A DNA stretch of 60,141 bases from a virus. The stretch is taken from IMG/VR virus record IMGVR_UViG_3300017767_000010, positions 1 to 60,141 of that record; one strand, written 5' to 3'. This document shows, piece after piece, positions 5,758 to 14,626 of this stretch (positions are counted from its first letter, which is position 1; each line of letters begins with the position of its first letter). The notes under the pieces were generated by a model. The model was given only the letters and a program-made list of their open reading frames with translations, made no database searches and was not told the origin of the DNA. A program made the translations under genes and the position numbers.

Positions 5758-8343
5758 ATGTCGATTAAATTTAAATCAAAATTATCCGAGTTAGATGTAG
5801 ATGGTAAAATCGTACAATCTAAACATCGGACAATAAGACATACCGACGCAGTTCAGACTTTAGAAGTTAAAGTTATAACTAAAACCACTGCACATCCATC
5901 TCATGGATCCGGTAGTAGTTATGGTTATACTATAGACGGAGTTGAAGGTGCTTATCTTGAATTAACTCCCGGTATTACATATAAGTTTGATCAATCAGAT
6001 AGTTCAAACGGTGGAACTGGTACTGGTGGTGGTGCTCATCCATTATTATTTGCAACAGCTGCAGATGCCGCAGGAAGTACTCAATATACTACAGGTGTAA
6101 CTACAAGCGGTTCACCTGGAAGTTCTGGTGCATACACACAAATTATTCCAACAACAACAACTCCCCCTATATTACATTACTATTGTTCATCTCACACTGG
6201 GATGGGTAGCTATGCTAAATTTGGTACTGGCACAGTAGGAGACACATATTCTATAAATGTAGCGACAGATGGAAGTAATGTTGACTTAAACTTAGATGCA
6301 GCAAGTGGTACAGATTCAACTGTGCAATTAACAGCTGGTTCAAATATATCACTTACTAGAAACGATGCTCAGCAAGTTACTATAGCCGCCTCAGGTGGTG
6401 CACTAACTGTACAAGAAGAAGGTTCTTCATTATCGACTGCAGCAACTACATTAAATTTTACAGGTTCAGCCGTAACCGCTTCAGGTACGGGTGCAACAAA
6501 AACAATAAATATACCCGGTGGCAGTGGGGTAACGGTACAAGAAGAAGGTAGCTCACTATCTACAGCGGGTACAACTTTAAACTTTGTTGGTTCAGGTGTA
6601 ACTGCTTCAGGCACAGGAGCTACTAAAACAATTACCGTAAGTGGTGGTGGAAGTAGTGGACAAGTAACAACACAATTAAATGTATCAGGAGATGGTACTA
6701 CACAAGCTACAGATGGATCAAGAACTGCATTTACAATATCATCTGCTCCTGCTTCTGAAAACAATTTACAAATATATTTAGACGGTGTTTACCAGGCAAA
6801 AAGTGATTTTTCTGTAAGTGGAACAACTGTAACACTAGATGCTGCTCCAGCAACAGGAACTGTATTAGAAATAATACACTTTACTGTTATAGATGCTAAT
6901 ATATTTTTACAATCACATACTACAGCAAATAACAGTACAACCTCGTTTTCGGCAGGTGGAGTTATAGCAAATGAAAACGATACACAGGTTTACATAGATG
7001 GAGTTTATCAAAGTAAAAGTAATTATTCTGTTTCTGGAAGTAATGTAGTTTTAAGTACTGCACCCGCAACAGGAGCTGTTGTTGAAATAGTAAATATAAA
7101 AGCTAGTACAACATCATCTGGTTCTATAACTTGGGAAACAGGAATTAAAACATCTAGTTTTACTGCAGCAGCAGGTAAAGGGTATTTTGTAAATACAACA
7201 TCAGGGGCTGTAACGGTTAGTTTACCAGCAGGAAGTGCTGGAGAAGAAATACACTTTACGGACTACGCAAGCACATTTGATACCAATTCACTGATACTAG
7301 ATGCAAATGGTAGTCAAAAAATACAAGGAGGCACAGCTAATAAGCAATGTACTACAGAAAATGCTACTGTAAGATTAATATATCAAGATGATACTAAAGG
7401 TTGGACTGCTGATAATATTCTTATACCTCCAGTTACTGTAAATTATTTAGTTATTGCAGGAGGTGGAGCAGGTGGCGGTTATTATAGAGCTGGAGGCGGT
7501 GGTGCCGGTGGTTTAAGAACATCTTATGGTTCAGCTTCCGGTGGTGGGGGATCAGCAGAAAGTGCTTTAAGCCTAGCGGCTGCAACAAATTTTACTGTTA
7601 CCGTAGGTGCTGGTGGTGCCGGAGCTGCTTTCTCAGCTAGCAATGGTGGTAGTGGATCAGATTCTGTATTTTCTACTATAACATCCACAGGTGGTGGAGG
7701 TGGAGGTAGATATACTGGTAGTACTGGAACAGCTGGAGCTGCGGGTGGATCCGGTGGTGGTGGTGGCGGTGATAGTACCGGTGGCGCTGCTGGTGCTGGA
7801 ACTGCAAACCAAGGTTATGCTGGAGGAGCTGGAGCTGGATCCGGTGTACAATGTGGCGGCGGCGGCGGTGGTGCAGGTGCTGTTGGTCAGGCTGGTGGCG
7901 GTGGTGCAGAATCAGGAGATGGCGGTGATGGTATTCAATCTGCTATTTTAAATTATGCTAACGCAGGAACCGCAAGTGTAGGTGAACAAATAAGCGGATC
8001 ACAAGTATGGTATGCAGGTGGTGGTGGTGGTGGTAGTTATAGTTCTGGAAATGATACAATACCCGGTAAGGGTGGTGGAGGTGAAGGAACTGCTCAATCA
8101 AATTACCCTGGTAATGGTAGTAATGCTGACGCTAATACCGGTGGCGGAGGTGGAGGTGCTTCTGGAGACGCAGGTATTGTTGGTGGAACAGGTGGTTCAG
8201 GTGTAGTTATATTAAGATACCCTTCATCAAACACAGTAACTGTAGGATCGGGCTTAACAGAATCGAGTGGTTCACCTTTTACTGAAGGATCTGATAAAAT
8301 ATCTGTATTTACTGCAGGTACTGGAACAATAACATTTAGTTAA
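5758..8343 (+). CDS. glycine-rich tail fibre/adhesin with cupredoxin-like motif, 861 aa
   Basis: Four parts are visible. (1) Residues about 55-155 resemble the small copper-protein fold: His94 in 'GAHPLLFAT' and Cys143-x2-His146-x2-Met149 in 'YYCSSHTGMG', the ligand pattern of type 1 copper sites. (2) Two tandem copies of a 42-residue unit (VQEEGSSLSTA...GTGATKTI) from residues 218 and 260. (3) Two copies of a 72-residue unit with '(I/V)Y(L/I)DGVYQ(A/S)KS'. (4) Residues about 560-825, a very Gly-rich domain beginning 'NYLVIAGGGAGGG', likely a polyglycine-II-type receptor-binding tip. Probable distal fibre. Copper binding is inferred from motif only. Confidence 0.82.
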   Translation: MSIKFKSKLSELDVDGKIVQSKHRTIRHTDAVQTLEVKVITKTTAHPSHGSGSSYGYTIDGVEGAYLELTPGITYKFDQSDSSNGGTGTGGGAHPLLFATAADAAGSTQYTTGVTTSGSPGSSGAYTQIIPTTTTPPILHYYCSSHTGMGSYAKFGTGTVGDTYSINVATDGSNVDLNLDAASGTDSTVQLTAGSNISLTRNDAQQVTIAASGGALTVQEEGSSLSTAATTLNFTGSAVTASGTGATKTINIPGGSGVTVQEEGSSLSTAGTTLNFVGSGVTASGTGATKTITVSGGGSSGQVTTQLNVSGDGTTQATDGSRTAFTISSAPASENNLQIYLDGVYQAKSDFSVSGTTVTLDAAPATGTVLEIIHFTVIDANIFLQSHTTANNSTTSFSAGGVIANENDTQVYIDGVYQSKSNYSVSGSNVVLSTAPATGAVVEIVNIKASTTSSGSITWETGIKTSSFTAAAGKGYFVNTTSGAVTVSLPAGSAGEEIHFTDYASTFDTNSLILDANGSQKIQGGTANKQCTTENATVRLIYQDDTKGWTADNILIPPVTVNYLVIAGGGAGGGYYRAGGGGAGGLRTSYGSASGGGGSAESALSLAAATNFTVTVGAGGAGAAFSASNGGSGSDSVFSTITSTGGGGGGRYTGSTGTAGAAGGSGGGGGGDSTGGAAGAGTANQGYAGGAGAGSGVQCGGGGGGAGAVGQAGGGGAESGDGGDGIQSAILNYANAGTASVGEQISGSQVWYAGGGGGGSYSSGNDTIPGKGGGGEGTAQSNYPGNGSNADANTGGGGGGASGDAGIVGGTGGSGVVILRYPSSNTVTVGSGLTESSGSPFTEGSDKISVFTAGTGTITFS
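6409..6660 (+). repeat. two tandem 126-bp coding repeats in the fibre gene
   Basis: Two adjacent 42-codon units begin with GTA CAA GAA GAA GGT at 6409 and 6535. The proteins are close to identical, while many third bases differ, so the duplication is not very recent and the protein sequence has been maintained. Confidence 0.7.
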
Positions 8344-8345
8344 TT

Positions 8346-8714
8346 ATGGCACATTACGCTTTTTTAAATATGCAAAATATCGTTACTGAATTAATAGTAG
8401 GTAAAGAAGAAACAGAAGGGCCAATAAATTGGGAAATGCATTATGGTAATATTCGTGAACAAGTTTGCAAACGAACATCTTATAATACTATAGGGGGAAC
8501 ACATAAAAATGGGGGAACTCCTTTTAGAAAAAACTATGCTGGCATAGGATTTACTTATGACTACACAAAAGATGCATTTATACCTCCTAAACCTTTTAAT
8601 AGTTGGAAATTAAATTCTAACTCATGTATGTGGGAAGCGCCCACAGCGCGTCCTAATGATGATAAGATATATATATGGGACGAAGATAATAAAGAATGGA
8701 TTTTAACAGAATAA
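8346..8714 (+). CDS. fibre-associated phage protein, 122 aa
   Basis: 122 residues. Contains 'RKNYAGIGFTYDYTKDAFIPP' split by short gaps and 'SWKLNSNSCMWEAPTARP', a set I know from many marine phage proteins encoded beside tail fibres; no biochemical role known to me. The C-terminal 'YIWDEDNKEWIL' resembles short fibre-end or chaperone modules. Starts two bases after the fibre gene stop, so it may assist or attach to that fibre. Confidence 0.75.
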   Translation: MAHYAFLNMQNIVTELIVGKEETEGPINWEMHYGNIREQVCKRTSYNTIGGTHKNGGTPFRKNYAGIGFTYDYTKDAFIPPKPFNSWKLNSNSCMWEAPTARPNDDKIYIWDEDNKEWILTE

Positions 8715-8718
8715 TAAA

Positions 8719-9093
8719 ATGGCATTAACAAAAGTAACACATAACGTATTAGAAAATAGATACACAGCAATCAATGCTATTGGTACTACCTCTGGTGGAT
8801 TTAATATTGACTTTTCTTTAGGGGTTGTTCATACTATAACATTAGGAGGTGCTCATACAGGCACGTTTATTAATTTTAAAGTTGGACAAGTAATTGATAT
8901 AATTATAACAGGAGATTATGCATTAACGCTTAGTGCAACTGCATCGGGTACCCCATCTATAAATAAAATTGGTTCTACTGATTATGCTGGAGCATCTACA
9001 AATGTTATACAAGTAGTTTGTACATCAGCTAGTAGCTCAACACCCCAATTTTTATATTCAGTAAATACATACGCAAGCGATACAACACCATAA
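8719..9093 (+). CDS. short beta-rich fibre protein, 124 aa
   Basis: Starts MALTKVTHNVLENRYTA, an opening I recall from phage fibre or neck proteins, then Thr/Ser/Gly-rich beta sequence 'IITGDYALTLSATASG'. Ends at TAA 9091-9093. No catalytic motif. Likely a small trimeric fibre or a carrier for the following proteins. Confidence 0.7.
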   Translation: MALTKVTHNVLENRYTAINAIGTTSGGFNIDFSLGVVHTITLGGAHTGTFINFKVGQVIDIIITGDYALTLSATASGTPSINKIGSTDYAGASTNVIQVVCTSASSSTPQFLYSVNTYASDTTP

Positions 9094-9097
9094 TAAT

Positions 9098-9595
9098 ATA
9101 AAAGCACGAATAGAATCAGGCAAAATTATAAAATATCCTACTTTACCAAATTCATTTAAAAGTGGAGGTGTAGTTGTTGAAAATTTTAGCAAAGCAAGTA
9201 ATGATGTTTTAGAATCTTATGGTTTTTATGATATAGTTATTCCAACCTATGATAGCAAAACAGAATATATACATAATTTACGTACTGTTGACGATTATAA
9301 AGATTCGGAAGGTAATACTAAAACGGTTTTTACTTATGATGTAAGTGAAAAAACTTTCACTGAATCTCTTGTTGAATTAAAAAAAATTAAAATACAACAA
9401 TTAAAATCTTTAGCTAATCAAAAATTACAACCAACAGATTGGTATATAATTAGAAAAATAGAAAAAGGATCATCTATCCCAGATAATATACAAACACAAA
9501 GAAATAACATAAAAAGTCAGGTAGATACTCAAGAAGCATCTATTAATTCTAAAACAAATAAATTAGATGTGTTTAACTTTGAAATAAATTTATAA
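9098..9595 (+). CDS. fibre-associated protein with apparent ATA start, 165 aa
   Basis: No ATG, GTG or TTG stands at the start, yet 9098-9592 is an uninterrupted, protein-like frame ending at TAA 9593-9595, directly before ATG 9596. The translation from ATA 9098 would be MKARIESGKIIKYPTLPNSF..., an opening I recall from phage proteins next to tail fibres. The context TAATAATATA differs by one base from the TAATAATATG that starts other genes here, so a start ATG appears changed to ATA. The C-terminal part is helical (VELKKIKIQQLKSLANQKL) and ends with 'NKLDVFNFEINL'. Either ATA initiates after the preceding stop, or the gene is damaged, or the base is a consensus error. Confidence 0.75.
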   Translation: MKARIESGKIIKYPTLPNSFKSGGVVVENFSKASNDVLESYGFYDIVIPTYDSKTEYIHNLRTVDDYKDSEGNTKTVFTYDVSEKTFTESLVELKKIKIQQLKSLANQKLQPTDWYIIRKIEKGSSIPDNIQTQRNNIKSQVDTQEASINSKTNKLDVFNFEINL

Positions 9596-12397
9596 ATGTC
9601 TTTAGGGAAAAAAATATTTCATCAAAATCCAGCAGCAACAGGCGATGTAGATGCAGCGCAAGGGCTAGTTATACATGTGGATGCTAATGATGAGGATAGC
9701 ATTGAAAGCGGAGGTGCTAATACAGGTGCAGGAAGTGGTACTTGGTTTGATATAGCTAACCACAATTTAAATGTACCTTTAGCGGATAAAGCAGATAATT
9801 TACAATTACATCTTAATGCAAGTGATACAACTTCCTATGGGGGTAGTGGCTCAACTTGGACAGATATAAGTGGAAATTCAAGAAACGGTACAATCAATGG
9901 TGGTGTTGAAAGCACTTATACAACAGATCTAAGAGGAAGTTTTGATTTAGTAAAAAACTCCGGAGATTATTTTGAAATTCCACATCATAATGATATTAGT
10001 CCTAGTTCAAACGGGGTAACTTTTGAATCATGGGTAACACCTGATAATATAAACACTACTAACAATATTTTTTATATTGGTAATGATTCAGGTTATGGAG
10101 AATTTTCAGGAGGTACAAATAATGCTACAGCTTTTATTACTACAATGACTTCAAGTGCTTATGTAAATAATGTAGCTACAGGTAATGTTATAACAGCTGG
10201 AAAATTACATCATATTGTTTTTACAATGAGTAATGTAACAAATCCTGTAGTTAATATATATGTTGATGGTACATTATCAGTAACAAACACAGGTTCAGGT
10301 ACAGTAATTGATACCAATGGAAATTTAAAAATAGGTAGATACACAACAGGAAATGCAAATGATTTTGATGGTAAAATACATGCAATAAGAGTTTATAATA
10401 CAGTACTTACAGCATCAGAAGTAGCACAAAACTTTAGAGCAGGTAATTTTTTAAGCTATAGTTCTTTAGTTACTTCTAAAGACCAAGCAAATCCAGGTTC
10501 ATTATATACAAGTAATTTAGCATTTCATTTAGATGCAAATGGTCATTCAGGTACATATTGGACTGATAGTGCTAGTAGTATTAATGGTACAATTAGTGGA
10601 GCAACCTATGTTAACGATAATAATTCAGATTATTTTACTTTTGATGGAAGTAATGACACTGTAACTTTTCCAGCTTCTGATACTTCACCTGTAAATTTTT
10701 CAAGTGAAACTCATACAATAGAATTTTGGGTAAATTTTAATAATTTAGCTGATGATGATGTAATAGTAGGAAAATTTGGTGGTAGCAATACTTTAAAATC
10801 TTTTCAAATACAAGTATCAAATAGTAATAAAATAACAGTATTAGAAAGAGATGGCAGCTCAAATAATACTTTTGAAACTACCGGCACATTTTCAAATGGG
10901 ACTTGGGCACATTTTACATATGTAAGGTCAGCATCTCAAGTAATATTATATATAAATGGTGCATTAGACGCTACACATTCTGCATCAAATGCTATAAATG
11001 CAGGTTCTACTCAAGACATAACAATAGGTAATCAAGCCGGTGCAAGTGTTTATTTTGATGGTAAATTAGCTCAGGTAAGAATTTATAGTTCTACTTTAAA
11101 TTCTTCACAAGTAAAAACTAATTACAATGCTACTAAAGCATTATATCAAAATCCTACTTTGCAAATGAATCTATTAGGTTCAGCATATACAAGTGGTACA
11201 ACTTGGAGTGATTCAGCTAATAGTAATGATGGCACAATATCAAACGGAAGTGCTTCTTTTGATAAAGAACTAGGTAATTTTTTAGTCTTTGACGGCAGTC
11301 CAAGATTAACTGTTCCAATGTTTTCAGCATTATCGACTGCCACCATTTTTTCTATAGAATTATGGTTTAAATCATCCACAGCAACAAGTGATGGAATGAT
11401 AATGAATGTTTATAATGGGGCTGGTACTACTGAAAGTAAATTTAGTTTAAGTTGGAACGGTAATAAATTTAGATGGGTAGTATACGGTGGTTCAAATAAT
11501 GGTTACGATGCGTCCCAGGATTTATTTACTACAAATACCTTTTCAACAAATACTTGGCTTCATGTAGTTGCAACGTATAGCTATGACTCTGAAATGAAAA
11601 TATATGTAAATGGAGTTTTAGAAGGTGCAGAAGGAGATCCTGATCACGGAGTAAGTACAAATTCAAGTACACAAATTAGATGGAGTGATAGAAGTGATGG
11701 ATATGGTGTAGATACACAAATAGGAGAAACTCGTATTTATACTGGTGTACTTACACAAGCACAAGTAGCACAAAACTATTTAGCTAAAAAGAATGATTAT
11801 CCTAATGGATTTAATTTTTCAATTAATAGCGCTACTTTTTCAACAAATTCAAGTCCAGCATACAACTATTTTCGTTCTGATGCTGCTGCTGAAAAACTTA
11901 CATCTGGTACTGTGGATATTGACATAAGTATGGGTATGACTGTTTCCGTATGGTTAAGAAGACACGCTACAACAGGGACATATCAGCAACAGTTTAGAAT
12001 GACAGGAGATGGCTTTACATCTTATTTATTTATGATTGCTGGAAATGGAGATACAAGGTATTTTTATTCCGATGGTACAGGAAATGTAATTAATACAGCA
12101 GCAGGTTTTGGAGATTGGACAACGGATTGGATAAATATAATTCACGTGAGAGAAGCAAATGGAGCAGGTACAACTAACAACAGGGGAGAAATATATTTAA
12201 ACGGAGTTTCTGGACATACACAAACTGATTTAACAGCAGCAACAAATATCACAAGCATTGGGTTTGGAAATAATTTGACTTCAAGTAGAGTTGACAATGT
12301 TGATTCCGGTATGTTAAAACTATTTCAAAGACCATTTTCTGATGCAGAAGCATTAGCTGAATTTAACGCAACAAAAGCAACGTTTGGTATATCATAA
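9596..12397 (+). CDS. LamG-like repeat adhesin/tail fibre, 933 aa
   Basis: After a short N-terminal part with 'IHVDANDEDS', there are about four concanavalin/laminin-G-like units of roughly 200 residues. Each has 'L(H/N)L...TWTD...NDGTI' near its start, 'ESWV' or 'IEFWV' or 'IELWF' in the core, 'H(I/F/V)V.T......IYVDG' and 'IG...........IRVYN..L..SEV.QN(F/Y)' at the end. Such domains bind carbohydrate. Together with the glycine-rich fibre this is probably the host-range determinant, attaching to surface polysaccharide. The copies are diverged from one another. Confidence 0.85.
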   Translation: MSLGKKIFHQNPAATGDVDAAQGLVIHVDANDEDSIESGGANTGAGSGTWFDIANHNLNVPLADKADNLQLHLNASDTTSYGGSGSTWTDISGNSRNGTINGGVESTYTTDLRGSFDLVKNSGDYFEIPHHNDISPSSNGVTFESWVTPDNINTTNNIFYIGNDSGYGEFSGGTNNATAFITTMTSSAYVNNVATGNVITAGKLHHIVFTMSNVTNPVVNIYVDGTLSVTNTGSGTVIDTNGNLKIGRYTTGNANDFDGKIHAIRVYNTVLTASEVAQNFRAGNFLSYSSLVTSKDQANPGSLYTSNLAFHLDANGHSGTYWTDSASSINGTISGATYVNDNNSDYFTFDGSNDTVTFPASDTSPVNFSSETHTIEFWVNFNNLADDDVIVGKFGGSNTLKSFQIQVSNSNKITVLERDGSSNNTFETTGTFSNGTWAHFTYVRSASQVILYINGALDATHSASNAINAGSTQDITIGNQAGASVYFDGKLAQVRIYSSTLNSSQVKTNYNATKALYQNPTLQMNLLGSAYTSGTTWSDSANSNDGTISNGSASFDKELGNFLVFDGSPRLTVPMFSALSTATIFSIELWFKSSTATSDGMIMNVYNGAGTTESKFSLSWNGNKFRWVVYGGSNNGYDASQDLFTTNTFSTNTWLHVVATYSYDSEMKIYVNGVLEGAEGDPDHGVSTNSSTQIRWSDRSDGYGVDTQIGETRIYTGVLTQAQVAQNYLAKKNDYPNGFNFSINSATFSTNSSPAYNYFRSDAAAEKLTSGTVDIDISMGMTVSVWLRRHATTGTYQQQFRMTGDGFTSYLFMIAGNGDTRYFYSDGTGNVINTAAGFGDWTTDWINIIHVREANGAGTTNNRGEIYLNGVSGHTQTDLTAATNITSIGFGNNLTSSRVDNVDSGMLKLFQRPFSDAEALAEFNATKATFGIS

Positions 12398-12414
12398 AAT
12401 TTTAATTAAATAAT

Positions 12415-12825
12415 ATGAAAAAAAAATTTAAAGACACTGCAGTTGGAAAGTTTTTATTAAATAAAATTCCAGCTGTAGTAGGGTCAATAGCTAGCGGTAC
12501 ACCAGCTGGCGGTATCATAGAGGCTATAATAGGTAGTAGTGAGATGTCTCAAGGCGATAAAGAAATTGCTTTGGAAAAACTAAAACTTGAAAGAGCTGAA
12601 ATAGATGGGACAACAGAAAGATGGGTTGCAGATGCAAACTCGGGAGCATGGCTTGCGGCTAATGTTCGTCCTTTAGTATTAATATTTTTAACAGTAAGCT
12701 ATGTAATTGGGTGGTACTTAAGTTATCCACTTGATTCAATAACCGGTTTATTAACAATAGTAATCGGAGGCTATTTCGGATCACGAGGTGTGGAGAAAGT
12801 CTTTGGAAACAAAATGCACAAATAA
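12415..12825 (+). CDS. holin of the 3-TM gene-transfer-release type, 136 aa
   Basis: The segment 'RWVADANSGAWLAANVRPL' (residues 72-90) followed by hydrophobic 'VLIFLTVSYVIGWYL', another membrane stretch 'GLLTIVIGGYFGSRG' and 'VEKVFG' matches the holin family I know as GTA_holin_3TM. The N-terminal third contains an amphipathic or weak membrane segment (KIPAVVGSIASGTPAGG). It would permeabilise the inner membrane at lysis. The endolysin is two genes downstream. Confidence 0.85.
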   Translation: MKKKFKDTAVGKFLLNKIPAVVGSIASGTPAGGIIEAIIGSSEMSQGDKEIALEKLKLERAEIDGTTERWVADANSGAWLAANVRPLVLIFLTVSYVIGWYLSYPLDSITGLLTIVIGGYFGSRGVEKVFGNKMHK

Positions 12826-12826
12826 A

Positions 12827-12976
12827 ATGCAAGACTTAAGAATTTATGGTATAAGTTTAGGTGGATTCACCTTTTCTATAATGCCAGATATAAATCCGCT
12901 GCTACAAACAGTAGTATTAGTATTAACTATAATATATACCATTATAGGTATAAAAAATAAATTAAATCAAAAATAA
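12827..12976 (+). CDS. small membrane protein in lysis cassette, 49 aa
   Basis: ATG 12827 is two bases after the holin stop. 49 residues, with one clear membrane segment (about residues 24-43, 'LLQTVVLVLTIIYTIIGIK') and a weakly hydrophobic N-terminal part. I recall proteins starting 'MQDLRIY...SLGG' beside phage holins. Probably an accessory holin or antiholin; not proven. Confidence 0.65.
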   Translation: MQDLRIYGISLGGFTFSIMPDINPLLQTVVLVLTIIYTIIGIKNKLNQK

Positions 12977-12977
12977 A

Positions 12978-13328
12978 ATGCCTTTAAAATATTTTAATGA
13001 ATCTGAATTTAATGAATTTAAATTGATGAATAAAAAACTTCTTAGTATGTTAGATAACTTGCGAGAAGTATATGGTTCACCATTAAAAATAACATCAAGT
13101 TATAGAAGCCCTGATCATCCAATAGAAGCAAAGAAAAAAGCGCCAGGCGAACACGCATACGGTAATGCTGTTGATATTGCAAGTGTAGGTGGTGAGGCAA
13201 CATTTAAATTAGTTAAAGCTGCTATGGAAGTTGGCTTTACAAGAATAGGTGTAAGTAGAAAAAATAATTTTGTCCATGTAGGTATTGGTTATCCCGATGC
13301 TCCTAAAATAACTCTTTGGACGTATTAA
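12978..13328 (+). CDS. endolysin, M15-type peptidase, 116 aa
   Basis: Compact zinc peptidase of the VanY/M15 group. It has 'ITSSYRSPDHP' (substrate loop), His59 and Asp66 in 'EHAYGNAVDIA', and His100 in 'NFVHVGIGY', which are the three expected zinc ligands. It should cleave D-Ala- or meso-diaminopimelate-linked peptide bonds in peptidoglycan. No signal peptide, so it relies on the holin. 'MPLKYFNESEF' is a common opening for phage M15 lysins. Confidence 0.88.
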   Translation: MPLKYFNESEFNEFKLMNKKLLSMLDNLREVYGSPLKITSSYRSPDHPIEAKKKAPGEHAYGNAVDIASVGGEATFKLVKAAMEVGFTRIGVSRKNNFVHVGIGYPDAPKITLWTY

Positions 13329-13340
13329 ATAAAATTTAAA

Positions 13341-13601
13341 GTGGAACAATTCTTAATTGAATTTATTGTAATTATAGCAATATTTTTTGTGTTAAAAATA
13401 TTTTGGAATGCTAGATTAAAATTCTGGCTAGGTAATTTTGTAATAGGAATGAATGTATTTGCATGCATATTGTATTTATACGGTTTCTATAGTAATGTTA
13501 TGCCTTATGGTGATGCATTTAGTAAAGTACTATTACATTCCGTTGTAGCTATAATTATACATACACTTTTTAGTTTAGATGAAAAAAAGAAAATTAAATG
13601 A
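13341..13601 (+). CDS. membrane protein, 86 aa
   Basis: Starts with GTG 13341 (no ATG close by). About three membrane segments: residues 5-22, 32-50 and 62-78, then a lysine-rich end (DEKKKIK). Its position after holin and endolysin suggests a lysis or superinfection role, but no family is recognised. Its TGA overlaps the next ATG (ATGA). Confidence 0.65.
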   Translation: MEQFLIEFIVIIAIFFVLKIFWNARLKFWLGNFVIGMNVFACILYLYGFYSNVMPYGDAFSKVLLHSVVAIIIHTLFSLDEKKKIK

Positions 13602-13816
13602 AATTAATAAGAAAAATATCAATTGGCCAAGACTATAAAAACGAAGCTATGCATTATTCTGTAGGGCAAGAGGTTTATGGTGGGCATACAATATGTGATA
13701 TATTTGAAAAAGATAATGGCTATCATATATACATAGAAAAAGATAGTAATCAGATACCATGGAAACATTTTAATACAAATATGGCTGTTTCTGTAGAATA
13801 CAATTTAGATTATTAA
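13598..13816 (+). CDS. hypothetical phage protein, 72 aa
   Basis: 72 residues, soluble, with 'GQEVYGGHTICDI' and 'NGYHIYIEKD' giving a beta-rich impression. Overlaps both neighbours (ATGA at 13598; shared base with ATG 13816). Similar small proteins occur between lysis and packaging genes in marine phages by my recollection. Function unknown. Confidence 0.7.
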   Translation: MKLIRKISIGQDYKNEAMHYSVGQEVYGGHTICDIFEKDNGYHIYIEKDSNQIPWKHFNTNMAVSVEYNLDY

Positions 13817-14412
13817 TGAAATCACTTTACAATTATATTATATATACTGATAGCAGATACGACAATAAAAAATACATAGATGGCAAAGAACTAATAATTA
13901 ATTCTGAATTATCTGAAAGAGATTATAAGTTTGTTAATAGAATAGGTACAGTTAAAAGCATACCTATAAATTATAAAACAAGAATAAAACCAGGTGATAA
14001 AGTAATTGTTAATCACAATGTATTTAGAAGATGGATTGATGTTAGGGGTAAAGAAAAAAATTCATCATCATATATTGATGAAAATATTTATTCCGTTAGT
14101 CCAGAACAAGTGTATGCATACAAAAATAATGGTGAATGGAAATGTCCTGACAAATATTGTTTTGTTAAACCATTACCACAAGATTTTAAATGGAGTCTTT
14201 TAAAAGAAAAAGAATTAGTTGGTGAGCTTGTATATAATAATAAGCTTTTAAGTTCGTTAAACGTGTCCGTAGGCGATATAGTGGGCTTTACACCAGATTC
14301 CGAATATGAGTTTAATATTGAGGATCAAAAATTATATAGAATTTTATCACATCATATAACAATCAACTATGGACGTAAAAAAAACAAGAGAGAGACTACT
14401 CAAAGCTGCTGA
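13816..14412 (+). CDS. putative tandem GroES-fold protein, 198 aa
   Basis: Two consecutive segments follow the GroES order. First: 'YIIYTD', then 'RIGTVKSIPINYKTRIKPGD' with 'KVIVNHNVF' and a final strand 'SVSPEQVYAY'. Second: 'KYCFVKPLPQ', then 'LVGELVYN', 'LNVSVGDIVGF' and the final 'LYRILSHHITI'. In GroES the matching parts are RVLVK, GEVLAVG, VKVGDIVIF and LIMSESDILAI. No zinc or enzymatic motif is visible. It could be a co-chaperonin variant or a capsid-assembly factor; it overlaps the gene before terminase. Structural inference from pattern only. Confidence 0.6.
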   Translation: MKSLYNYIIYTDSRYDNKKYIDGKELIINSELSERDYKFVNRIGTVKSIPINYKTRIKPGDKVIVNHNVFRRWIDVRGKEKNSSSYIDENIYSVSPEQVYAYKNNGEWKCPDKYCFVKPLPQDFKWSLLKEKELVGELVYNNKLLSSLNVSVGDIVGFTPDSEYEFNIEDQKLYRILSHHITINYGRKKNKRETTQSC

Positions 14413-14626
14413 AAACTCTATAGAAGAGTTAATAAAAGTTATGAATAAAAAAATGGATCCAGAAGAATTAGATCCTGAAAAAGTAAAAATATCAGCATCA
14501 GCCTATAGATTAGCTATGGAAGACGCTATAGCTATGATGGCTAAAGTAGAAGAACTTAACAGTGTAGGAAAAGAAGACAACCCTAAAAAACAAGAATTCT
14601 TCGGTGTAGAAGATCGTATTAAATAA
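14369..14626 (+). CDS. possible small terminase subunit, 85 aa
   Basis: 85 residues, helical and charged, overlapping the upstream gene by 44 bases and sharing one base with the terminase start. The opening 'TRERLLKAAENSIEELIKVM' resembles helix-turn-helix starts of small terminases, and 'SASAYRLAMEDAIAMMAKVEEL' could be an oligomerisation helix. It is short for TerS (usually 120-180 residues). The call rests mainly on position directly before TerL. Confidence 0.5.
   Translation: MDVKKTRERLLKAAENSIEELIKVMNKKMDPEELDPEKVKISASAYRLAMEDAIAMMAKVEELNSVGKEDNPKKQEFFGVEDRIK

Noticed and set aside
6369-8206. Frames antisense or frame-shifted in the glycine-rich fibre gene
   Set aside because: GGT/GGA-repeat DNA leaves other frames open and gives low-complexity Val/Leu or Ser/Thr strings. 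Shadows only.
5758-12397. Diversity-generating retroelement targeting the fibre genes
   Set aside because: No reverse transcriptase gene and no template/variable repeat pair with adenine-specific differences was seen; the repeats found differ at third codon positions of all base types.
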